DNA from: Sphingomonadales bacterium
GTDB taxonomy: Bacteria; Pseudomonadota; Alphaproteobacteria; Sphingomonadales; Sphingomonadaceae
NCBI GenBank assembly: GCA_004292705.1
Contig: RDXA01000357.1
Span: 1 to 15,118, forward strand
Length of the DNA stretch: 15,118 nucleotides
Reading direction: 5' to 3'
The stretch's first letter is position 1, and every line of letters starts with the position of its first letter. The translations under genes and the position numbers were made by a program. The notes beneath the pieces are model-generated. The model did not search any database and was not told the origin of the DNA. It was given only the letters and a program-made list of their open reading frames with translations. Below are positions 6,955 to 13,472 of the stretch, one piece after another.

Positions 6955-7857
6955 TCAGCCGGTCGTCCGCTCGGCCTTGTCCTTCTCGTTGGTGCCCTTG
7001 ATCATCGCGCGCATCTGCTCCCACTCGGCATCGCCCAGCGCGTGCAGCATGGGATAGAAAGTGCCGCCATTGGCCTGGAAGCCTGCGCCATCGATGGCGA
7101 TGGTCTGGCCGTTCACATATTCCGCGCCCGGCCCCATCAGGAACACCGCGAGATTGGCAAGCTCGTGCATCTCGCCTGCGCGGCCCATCGGGTTGAGGTT
7201 GTTGCCCGAATTGCCGCCCGCCCCGCCGGGGTGCAGCCGCGCGCTCATGCCCTTGGTCGGGAAGAGGCCCGGCGCGATGGCGTTGAAGCGCAGGCCATAG
7301 CGGCCCCATTCGGTCGCAAGGCTCTGTGTCATGGCATTGATCGCGGTTTTGGACATGGCAGACGGTACAACAAAGGCGCTGCCCGACCACACCCAGGTGG
7401 TGAGGATCGAGAGGAAGCTGGCCTTCTTCTTCTCCGCGATCAGCCGCTTGCCGATGTCGAGCGTGACGTAGAAGGTGCCGCGCATCACGATGTCGGCGAT
7501 GGCGTTGAAGCCATTGACCGAAAGGTCCTCGGTGCGGCTGATGAAGTTGCCCGCAGCGTTGTTGACCACGCCGGTCAGCGCGCCGCCATCGGCCCAGATC
7601 GCGTCCACCATTTCGTGGATCGCGTTCGCATCGCGGATGTCGCAGGCGAGCCCCACGATCTTGCCGCCATGCAGCGTGGTCAGTTCGGCGGCGGTCTCGT
7701 CGAGCTTGTTCTGGCGGCGGCCGCAGATGTAAACGGTCGCGCCCAGCTTGAGGAACGCCTCGGCCATTTCGCGCCCAAGGCCCGTGCCCCCGCCGGTGAC
7801 GAGAATGCGCTCGCCCGCCATCAGGCCATCGCGGAACATCAGTTTTGAAGCGTCCAT
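6955..7857 (-). CDS. 2,4-dienoyl-CoA reductase-like short-chain dehydrogenase
   Basis: A 300-residue SDR. The NAD(P)-binding glycine motif TGGGTGLG is at 21-28, CGRR at 45-48 suggests NADPH preference, and NNAAGNF is at 99-105. The segment FVVPSAMSK (162-170) with the following TEWGRYGLRFNAIAPG and TKGMSARLHPGG is very close in style to eukaryotic 2,4-dienoyl-CoA reductases. Those enzymes reduce conjugated dienoyl-CoAs during degradation of unsaturated acyl chains and lack the normal YxxxK pair; here only Lys170 is kept. The tyrosine that mammalian DECR1 uses upstream of FVVPSA aligns with Trp155. The ATG at 7857 has AAAGGAAG just ahead, a strong ribosome site. It lies 169 bases downstream of the second acyl-CoA dehydrogenase across a hairpin repeat, so it may be expressed separately or at a reduced level. 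The exact substrate is unknown. Confidence 0.85.
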   Translation of the reverse strand: MDASKLMFRDGLMAGERILVTGGGTGLGREMAEAFLKLGATVYICGRRQNKLDETAAELTTLHGGKIVGLACDIRDANAIHEMVDAIWADGGALTGVVNNAAGNFISRTEDLSVNGFNAIADIVMRGTFYVTLDIGKRLIAEKKKASFLSILTTWVWSGSAFVVPSAMSKTAINAMTQSLATEWGRYGLRFNAIAPGLFPTKGMSARLHPGGAGGNSGNNLNPMGRAGEMHELANLAVFLMGPGAEYVNGQTIAIDGAGFQANGGTFYPMLHALGDAEWEQMRAMIKGTNEKDKAERTTG

Positions 7858-7910
7858 GCGGACTTCCTTTCATGCGATCTGTTTGGGCACAGGGGATTGC
7901 GCCAAATTAG

Positions 7911-8000
7911 CCCTTCCCCTTGGGGAAGGGTTGGGATGGGGGGTCTCCGGTCGATACGGCAGAGCCCCCACCCCCGGCCCCTCCCCGCTGGGGAGGGGAG
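7911..8000. repeat. GC-rich double-hairpin intergenic repeat
   Basis: Two hairpins bracket a partly complementary core. The left arm CCCTTCCCC-TT-GGGGAAGGG (7911-7930) and the right arm CCCCTCCCC-GCT-GGGGAGGGG (7978-7998) each have about 9-base stems. Between them, TTGGGATGGGGGGTCTC can pair imperfectly with GAGCCCCCACCCCCGG, giving an overall Y-shaped structure. Translated in one frame the unit reads PHPNPSPRGR, a peptide often seen in spurious ORFs of proteobacterial genomes, which marks this as a dispersed repeat family. It lies between two genes on the same strand and may protect the upstream transcript end or dampen expression of the downstream SDR. Copy number cannot be seen from this window. 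Confidence 0.75.
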
Positions 8001-8026
8001 ATTTCAGGTCAGCTCTGAGGCAAACT

Positions 8027-9235
8027 TCAAAGCCCCAGCACGGTCTTGGCGATGATGTTCTTCTGCACTTCGTCCGACCCACCAAAGATCGTCGAGGCGC
8101 GGTTGTTCAAGTATTTGCCCATCGCGGTCTGGGCATATTCGCTGCCGACCGGCTCGGGCGCTTCGTTGCCGTAGAGCGGGCGTTCGAGCGGCAGTTGCAG
8201 CGCGTCCGGCCCGAGCAGTTCGAGGCGCAGCACATCGACCTGCTGGCCGATATTCGAACCCAGCAGCTTGACCAGCGAGGTCTGTGGCCCCGGGGCGCGG
8301 CCCTTGGCGAGCTGCGCGAGGATGCGCAGTTCGGTCACCTCCAGCGCCTCGGCTTCGAGCCGCACGCGGGCGAGCCGGTCGCGGAAGCGCGGATCATGGG
8401 CTAGCGCGCCGTTGATTCCCGAAGGCTGGGTCTGCGCGAGCTGTTCGAGCCGGTCGATCGATTGCAGCAGGCGCGGCGCATAGCACGATCCGCCGCGCTC
8501 GTTTTCGAGCAGGAACTTGGCAATGCTCCAACCGGCGCCTTCCGCACCGATGCGGTTCTCTGCAGGCGTGCGCGCGTCGGTGAAGAACACCGCGTTGACC
8601 TCGTGATCGCCCGACATCGAATAGATCGGCGTGACGCTGACCCCGGGCTGGTCCATCGGCACCAGCAGGAAGGTAATCCCGGCCTGCTTCTTCACGGTGG
8701 CATCGGTGCGAACCAGCGCGAAGATCCAGTCGGCATGGTGGGCGTGGGTCGTCCAGATCTTGGAGCCGTTGATGATGTATTCTTCGCCCTCCAGCCGTGC
8801 CGAGGTCTTGAGGCTGGCAAGGTCGGAACCGCTGCCGGGCTCCGAATAGCCCTGGCACCAGTAATCCTCGCCCGACAGGATGCGCGGCAGGAAGCGGGCC
8901 TTCTGTTCGGGCGTGCCGAATTCGCAGATCACCGGGCCGACCAGCCTGAGGCCAAGGATTGCCAGCGATGGCGCGCCGGCCAGCGCGCATTCCTTTTCGA
9001 ATATGAACTTCTGCGTCGGGGTCCAGCCCGTGCCGCCATCGGCCTTGGGCCAGTGCGGCGCAACCCAACCTTGCTTGTAGAGGATGCGGTGCCACTCCAT
9101 CCCGATATCCGGCTCGACGAACACGCCCGGCGTGCGGCGCGCACCATCGCGCAACCGATCGGGCAGGTTGTCCTTGAGGAAGGCGCGCACTTCCTCGCGG
9201 AAGGCGAGGTCCTCTGGGGAGAAGTCCATGTCCAT
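8027..9235 (-). CDS. acyl-CoA dehydrogenase, catalytic-Glu subunit of a probable alpha2beta2 enzyme
   Basis: A 402-residue acyl-CoA dehydrogenase, which introduces the alpha,beta double bond into an acyl-CoA. The N-terminal helical domain, the GYSEPGSGSDLASL flavin/substrate loop (129-142) and KIWTTHAHHADW are typical. Glu246 in LLENERGG aligns by spacing with the catalytic Glu of isovaleryl- and long-chain-type enzymes and of steroid ChsE subunits. What usually follows is missing: there is no Arg-x-x-Phe-Gly 26 residues later, and the second FAD motif (QxxGGxG) is replaced by LLGPDALQLP. The C-terminus STIFGGSDEVQKNI keeps the general pattern but with Gly where MCAD has its Glu. A partner must therefore supply FAD contacts, most likely the ACAD encoded at 12385-13467. 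The gene follows ThuA by 38 bases. A second in-frame ATG lies two codons in; neither has a strong ribosome site. Confidence 0.9.
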   Translation of the reverse strand: MDMDFSPEDLAFREEVRAFLKDNLPDRLRDGARRTPGVFVEPDIGMEWHRILYKQGWVAPHWPKADGGTGWTPTQKFIFEKECALAGAPSLAILGLRLVGPVICEFGTPEQKARFLPRILSGEDYWCQGYSEPGSGSDLASLKTSARLEGEEYIINGSKIWTTHAHHADWIFALVRTDATVKKQAGITFLLVPMDQPGVSVTPIYSMSGDHEVNAVFFTDARTPAENRIGAEGAGWSIAKFLLENERGGSCYAPRLLQSIDRLEQLAQTQPSGINGALAHDPRFRDRLARVRLEAEALEVTELRILAQLAKGRAPGPQTSLVKLLGSNIGQQVDVLRLELLGPDALQLPLERPLYGNEAPEPVGSEYAQTAMGKYLNNRASTIFGGSDEVQKNIIAKTVLGL

Positions 9236-9273
9236 GTCAGTCGGATCCCGTTCGTCGTATTCGGTCTTTGGTC

Positions 9274-10029
9274 TCAGGCCCCGTCTCTCATGGCCCAGCG
9301 GATGGTGCGCCGCAGCAGGTCATAATAGACATCGTAATTCCACGCGCACATTTCCTTGTGCGGGTAAAAGTCGGCCATTCCCGGCAGGTCATAGTGGCCA
9401 CGGCAATGGCCCAGCGCGTTGTAAACGATCTGCCCAGCGCCGATATCCCTCGTATAAAGGATAGGCACGGTGGTCTTGTCCCATTTGCTCTGGGTGAAGC
9501 CGGTCGCCTCGCCTTCGAAGGTGGTCTGCATCAGAATGTCGATCGGTGCGGTGGTCTTGGAGAGGTAGAGCTCGTCCACCACCTCGAAATCCGCGATGCC
9601 CTGCGTGAGTTCGTGGGTATGGTTGACCACCTCGACCGGGAACTTGCCGATCGGCGGGTGCGCCTTGAACTGGGTGCCGAGCATGTCGAACACGTCCGGG
9701 CGTTCGTCCGGCGCATCGACCAGACCTTCGGCGGTGAAGACGAGGATGGAATTGGTGCCGTGGAGCGCCATCCACTTGCCACCCTTGGCCATCCACGCCT
9801 TGATCTGCGCGGCCTGTTCTTCGGTCGGCATCAGATCGCAGGTATAGGTGATGAGGAAGCGGCACTGGTCGAGCCGCTCCAGCCCCGAGTAATCGGCGGC
9901 CACGGTGGTGCGGATATGCGGGTGTTCGGCCAGCAGCTTGAGGATTTCGAGCCGGGGGTAGTCGATATCGTGATACTTGCCCGCGGCGATGAAGTGCGCG
10001 TCGATGCGGGTGGCGGGTTGCTGGCTCAT
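9274..10029 (-). CDS. ThuA-domain protein
   Basis: A 251-residue protein of the ThuA family (class I glutamine-amidotransferase-like fold). Seen here are the FLITYTCDLMPTEEQAAQIKAW segment (about 58-79), ALHGT at 88-92, VVNHTHELTQGI (134-145), VDELYL at 151-156 and the C-terminal NALGHCRGHYD (204-214), all arranged as in that family. The conserved histidines are compatible with sugar or metal binding, but the amidotransferase Cys-His-Glu triad is not evident. ThuA is named for trehalose utilisation, and most members have no proven activity. The ATG at 10029 is one base after the SDR stop codon, with AGGAG inside the end of that gene, so translation is coupled. A longer upstream in-frame start would overlap the SDR and is rejected. 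Its position inside an acyl-CoA catabolic operon is the main clue to function and is unexplained. Confidence 0.85.
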   Translation of the reverse strand: MSQQPATRIDAHFIAAGKYHDIDYPRLEILKLLAEHPHIRTTVAADYSGLERLDQCRFLITYTCDLMPTEEQAAQIKAWMAKGGKWMALHGTNSILVFTAEGLVDAPDERPDVFDMLGTQFKAHPPIGKFPVEVVNHTHELTQGIADFEVVDELYLSKTTAPIDILMQTTFEGEATGFTQSKWDKTTVPILYTRDIGAGQIVYNALGHCRGHYDLPGMADFYPHKEMCAWNYDVYYDLLRRTIRWAMRDGA

Positions 10030-10030
10030 G

Positions 10031-10801
10031 TTAGCTCCTGATCGACCCGCCGCCATCGACGGTGAAATCGCAGCCGGTGGTGAAACTCGCCTCGTCGGAG
10101 GCGAGGAAGACAACCGCGCGGGCGACTTCCTCGGGCTCGCCGATGCGGTTCATCGGGTGGGTGGCGGCGAAATTGGTCTCGATGTTCTCCGGCGTGTCGG
10201 CACCGGAGAACTTGTAGCGGTTGTACATCGGCGTGCGGATCGCGCCGGGGTGGACCATGTTGGCGCGGATCGGCAGGCCGCGTTCGGCCAGATCGAGCGC
10301 CACGGATTGGGTCAGCCCGCGCAGGCCGGTCTTGGAGGCACTATAGGCCGCCACGAACGAAGCCGGGCGCAGTGCGATCATCGAGCCGATATTGACGATG
10401 GCGCAAGGCTCGCCGCTCGCTTCCATCGCCGGGATCGCGGCGCGCATCCCGTAGAACGGGCCGTGGAGGTTGATGTCGATGGTGCGCTCCCACACGTCGA
10501 GCGCGCCGTCAGGCACGTTGCCGGGTTCGGAAATGCCTGCGATGTTGCACAGCACGGTGAGCTTGCCAAAGCGCCCGCGGGTGGCCGAGACAGCGGCTTC
10601 CCATTGCGCCAGCTCGCGCACGTCGAGCTGGCAGGCGGCGGCCCGTTCGCCCAGCTCGGCGGCGAGTTCCTGCGCTTTTTCCAGCTGGATATCGCCGAGC
10701 ATCACGCTGCCGCCCTCGGCCACGATCAACCGCGCGACCGCCGCCCCGATCCCTTCCGCGCCGCCCGAAATCAGCGCGACCTTTCCCTGCATTCGGCTCA
10801 T
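10031..10801 (-). CDS. NAD-dependent short-chain dehydrogenase/reductase
   Basis: A 256-residue classical SDR. The cofactor motif is SGGAEGIG at 12-19; Asp37 after the second strand indicates NAD(H) preference, and Asn111 and the Ser140-Tyr153-Lys157 triad (in AAYSASKTG) are intact. HPGAIRTPMYN (about 184-194) and the C-terminal FTVDGGGSI motif are standard. The family includes 3-hydroxyacyl-CoA and hydroxysteroid dehydrogenases. In this operon it would plausibly oxidise a hydroxyl on the acyl-CoA intermediate or on a ring, but the substrate is an inference from neighbours. Its start overlaps the thiolase stop codon (ATGA), and its stop is one base from the ThuA start, placing it firmly inside the operon. 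Confidence 0.9.
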   Translation of the reverse strand: MSRMQGKVALISGGAEGIGAAVARLIVAEGGSVMLGDIQLEKAQELAAELGERAAACQLDVRELAQWEAAVSATRGRFGKLTVLCNIAGISEPGNVPDGALDVWERTIDINLHGPFYGMRAAIPAMEASGEPCAIVNIGSMIALRPASFVAAYSASKTGLRGLTQSVALDLAERGLPIRANMVHPGAIRTPMYNRYKFSGADTPENIETNFAATHPMNRIGEPEEVARAVVFLASDEASFTTGCDFTVDGGGSIRS

Positions 10802-11949
10802 TCGCGTTCCAGAATGGCGACAGCGGATAGGCCGGGCGCGCCGTAAACGTGGGAATAGCCGAAGCGGGGCTTGCCCGGAACCTGCCGCTCACCTGCGCGC
10901 CCGCGCAATTGCTCGACGTTTTCGTAGACCTGTCGCAACCCCGAAGCGCCCACCGGTTCCCCGCAGGCGAGGCACCCGCCATCGGTGTTGACCGGCAAGC
11001 GCCCGCCGATCTCGGACCAGCCATTGGCGAGCCATTCCTCCTGCTCGCCATCCTTGCAGAAGCCGTTTTCGGCCATGTGCATGATTTCCGCACCGCTTTC
11101 GGTGTCCTGAAGCTGGGCGACGCCGATGTCTTCGGGGCCGACCCCGGCCTTCTCGAACGCGGCCTGCGAGGCGAGCACGGTGGGCTTGCCGCCCTCCTCG
11201 ATGCTGACCCCCGCCTGGAACACCTCGAAGGAATTGGGCGGGCGCGTTTTCACCGCGATGCTGCGGATCTTCACCCCGTCGGCACCCAGCTCCTTCATCT
11301 TCTTCTCGCTGGCGAGGATCAGCGCCACCGCGCCCTCGGCGGGGGAGCAGAACATGTATTTGGTCAGCGGATCATTGATCATCGGCGCGTTGAGGATCGT
11401 CTCCAGATCGACGGGACTGCGCCGCCAGGCATGCGGGGCGAGGGTGCCGTTGCGAAACGCCTTCTCCGCCACCCGGCCGAGCGCAGTGCGGGTGATGCCG
11501 TGGAGCTGCATGTAACGCTGGATCTTCAGCGCGAAGAACTGCGTGGTCAGCATCATGCCGGTTTGCCCGTACCATTCTGGCAAACCGTAATCGGCAGGCT
11601 TGGCATTGAACGCGCCGCGCGGGTGCTTGTCGAAGCCGACCGCCAGCGCCAGATCATACATGCCGCTCGCAATCGCCTGCTGCGAAGCAGCAAGCGCGCT
11701 GCCGCCGGTCGCGCAGCCATTGGCGACGTTGGTGAAGGGCAGGCTGGTCAGCCCCAGCTCGTTGACCATGATATCGGCATTCCCCGCCGCCGCGCTGCCG
11801 CCGTACGCGCATTCGATGTCGCGCCAATCGAGCCCCGCATCCTTCAGCGCCTCGCGCACGGCATAGACGCCCTGTTCGCGGCCTGATCGGCCGTCTGTGC
11901 GCCCGAAGGGGTGGATGCCTGCGCCGATGATGTAGACATTCTCGCTCAT
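10798..11949 (-). CDS. Ltp-type thiolase / lipid-transfer-protein-like aldolase
   Basis: A 383-residue thiolase-fold protein of the SCP2/Ltp group. Cys79 in ANGCATGGSAL sits at the nucleophile position. The region that normally reads GHP reads NTDGGCLACGEPVGASG (321-337), so the catalytic His is replaced by Glu331. Counting back from the terminal Glu, the second catalytic Cys is replaced by Tyr369 in HVYGAPG. Changes of this type occur in Ltp2-like enzymes, where a DUF35 partner is needed and the reaction is a retro-aldol cleavage of a beta-hydroxyacyl-CoA, as in cholesterol side-chain removal. The upstream gene, overlapping by an ATGA, encodes exactly such a DUF35 protein, so a complex is likely. 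Whether it acts as thiolase or aldolase cannot be settled from the sequence. Confidence 0.88.
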   Translation of the reverse strand: MSENVYIIGAGIHPFGRTDGRSGREQGVYAVREALKDAGLDWRDIECAYGGSAAAGNADIMVNELGLTSLPFTNVANGCATGGSALAASQQAIASGMYDLALAVGFDKHPRGAFNAKPADYGLPEWYGQTGMMLTTQFFALKIQRYMQLHGITRTALGRVAEKAFRNGTLAPHAWRRSPVDLETILNAPMINDPLTKYMFCSPAEGAVALILASEKKMKELGADGVKIRSIAVKTRPPNSFEVFQAGVSIEEGGKPTVLASQAAFEKAGVGPEDIGVAQLQDTESGAEIMHMAENGFCKDGEQEEWLANGWSEIGGRLPVNTDGGCLACGEPVGASGLRQVYENVEQLRGRAGERQVPGKPRFGYSHVYGAPGLSAVAILERE

Positions 11950-12371
11950 GCGGCTTTGCTTTCAGCTTGGGAGACCGGACGGAAGGCGAAGGTGTCATGC
12001 GTCGTGTTGAACGGCACGATGCAGAATTCGAGGTCCATGCCCAGATGCAGGTCTTCCAGCCGCGCGTCGACGATGCGGCTTTCGACGATCACTTCGCCCG
12101 GCAGTTCGACATAGCCCAACAGGAAGGGCTGGAAATCGGGCGGGCCTTCGCCGGGGCCAGAGCCGGGGCCTTCATAGGGCTCCTTGGGCAGGAAGCCCTG
12201 CGAGGTCCACGACCACAGCTTGCCCCGGCGCGAGAGCTTGTAGGGCTCCACCCCCTCGGCCGCATCGCCGACCGGCATCGGAAACACGATCTCGCCCGAG
12301 GGCAGCTTGCCGCCCATCAGGTGCGGCTGCGCGCCGTCGCTCCACAGGTTCGGATCGATTTTCTGTCCCAT
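11946..12371 (-). CDS. DUF35 OB-fold protein lacking the zinc-ribbon cysteines
   Basis: A 141-residue protein of the DUF35 (Zn-ribbon plus OB-fold) family, the usual small partner of SCP2/Ltp-type thiolases. The N-terminal half keeps the outline, with HLMGGKLPSGEIVFP (about 17-31) and RRGKLWSWT (48-56), then LPKEPYEGPG, a Gly/Pro-rich loop, and the OB-fold strands FLLGYVELPGEVIVESRIVDA (about 83-103). Members normally have a CxxC followed by a second CxxC that bind zinc. Here the first pair reads K22-L-P-S25 and the second pair is also gone; the only Cys is C117 in the OB-fold. The ATG at 12371 has GAGGGGG just ahead. A TTG two codons upstream is in frame but less likely. The gene overlaps the thiolase start by four bases, supporting a 1:1 complex. 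Confidence 0.85.
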   Translation of the reverse strand: MGQKIDPNLWSDGAQPHLMGGKLPSGEIVFPMPVGDAAEGVEPYKLSRRGKLWSWTSQGFLPKEPYEGPGSGPGEGPPDFQPFLLGYVELPGEVIVESRIVDARLEDLHLGMDLEFCIVPFNTTHDTFAFRPVSQAESKAA

Positions 12372-12384
12372 CCGCAAGGCCCCC

Positions 12385-13467
12385 TCAGGCAGCTAGAGCA
12401 TATTCTGCCAGCACGGTGTCGACGTCGCCGAAGAGCCGCGTCAGCACCAGCACGCGCTTCAGGGCATGGCCGATGGCGAGTTCATCGGTGATGCCCATGC
12501 CCCCGTGCATTTGCACCGCTTCACGCGCAATGACGTCGACATTCTCGCCGATAAAGGCCTTGGCCCCCGCCGCCGCACGCTGCCATTTCGCAGCATCGTC
12601 GCGATCAGTCAGTGCGGCGCGGTAGAGCATCGAGCGCGCCTGTTCTTCCTTGGCGTAGCAATCGACCAGCCGGTGCTGGAGCGCCTGAAAGCTGCCGATG
12701 GCGACGCCGAACTGCTCGCGCTCCTTCACATAAGCCAGCGTGTCATCCAGAAGCCGTTGGCCCAGCCCCACCATCTCGGCGGCGGCGAGCAGGCGCATCT
12801 CGGCGGCGATGGCGGCCAGCGCGGCGGCATCCAGCGCCAGCCGGGCGGCGGCAGGCGTACGAGTCAACTTGATCTCGCCTGCGATGCTGCCATCAGCCAG
12901 GCGATAGGCACGCACCTCCAGCCCGGCGGCATCGCGCGGGACGCAGAAGCAGGCGGTCTCCCCGCCCATGTCAGCGGTGACGATGAACAGATCGGCCAGC
13001 AGCGCGCCCATCACCAAGGTCTTTTCGCCGGTGAGGATAACGCCGTCCCCGCTCGCTTCGGCCTTCATCCCCTTGGGCTTGAGGCTGTAGCGCTGCCCGC
13101 GTTCGGTCCAGGCGAGCGTGGCGATGGTGGTGCCAGAAATCACGCCTTCGAGCGCGTCCACTGCCCCGCCGCGCTCCAGCAGCAACGCAGGCAGGATGCC
13201 GTGTTCGAGCAGCGGATCGGGCGCGTTCGCCTTGCCGATGGCGTCAAGCACCAGCGCAAGGTCCAATCCCGAACCACCCATGCCGCCCGCATCTTCACCC
13301 GCCGCGAGCGCGATCAGGCCCATTTCGGCCAATTGCTGCCACCGGCCCCGGTCATAGCCCGTGGGCGAGAGCCGCAGCTTGCGACGCGCTTCCACATCGA
13401 TCGGCGCCGCGAAGCGCTCGACCGAGCTGACGAACATTTCCTGTTCTTCAGACAGGTCAAAATTCAT
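12385..13467 (-). CDS. acyl-CoA dehydrogenase, FAD-binding subunit of a probable alpha2beta2 enzyme
   Basis: A 360-residue acyl-CoA dehydrogenase-fold protein. It retains FAD contacts typical of the family: Arg250 in KEREQFGVAIGSFQALQHRL, and Q319-M-H-G-G-M-G (319-325). Neither known catalytic base is present. The position used by isovaleryl- and long-chain-type enzymes, 26 residues before Arg250, is Met224, and the MCAD position (IYEGT) is Phe346 in RLFGD. This is the pattern of the non-catalytic subunit in heterotetrameric steroid ACADs such as FadE28/FadE29, where each active site is built from both proteins. The likely partner, with the complementary defect, is encoded at 8027-9235 in the same cluster. 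It begins 5 bases after the P450 stop and ends 13 bases before DUF35. It is shorter than usual (about 380-400), mainly through reduced central loops. Confidence 0.88.
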   Translation of the reverse strand: MNFDLSEEQEMFVSSVERFAAPIDVEARRKLRLSPTGYDRGRWQQLAEMGLIALAAGEDAGGMGGSGLDLALVLDAIGKANAPDPLLEHGILPALLLERGGAVDALEGVISGTTIATLAWTERGQRYSLKPKGMKAEASGDGVILTGEKTLVMGALLADLFIVTADMGGETACFCVPRDAAGLEVRAYRLADGSIAGEIKLTRTPAAARLALDAAALAAIAAEMRLLAAAEMVGLGQRLLDDTLAYVKEREQFGVAIGSFQALQHRLVDCYAKEEQARSMLYRAALTDRDDAAKWQRAAAGAKAFIGENVDVIAREAVQMHGGMGITDELAIGHALKRVLVLTRLFGDVDTVLAEYALAA

Positions 13468-13472
13468 GGAGC

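Noticed and set aside
5522..7873. 783-residue open frame on the minus strand across kynU and the dienoyl-CoA-reductase-like SDR
   Set aside because: It is antisense to kynU and out of frame with the SDR. Composition is Arg/Gly/His-rich with no domain, and both overlapped genes have intact motifs; it is a GC-driven shadow frame.
7911..8000. CRISPR array or insertion-sequence remnant at the GC-rich repeat
   Set aside because: There are no regularly spaced direct repeats, no transposase fragment and no visible target-site duplication; the hairpin architecture fits a REP-like dispersed element instead.
10030..10113. N-terminal extension of the ThuA protein
   Set aside because: It would overlap the end of the SDR gene and lacks family similarity; the ATG at 10029 has a good AGGAG site.
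10849..11886. 345-residue plus-strand open frame opposite the thiolase
   Set aside because: Antisense shadow of a clear thiolase-fold gene.
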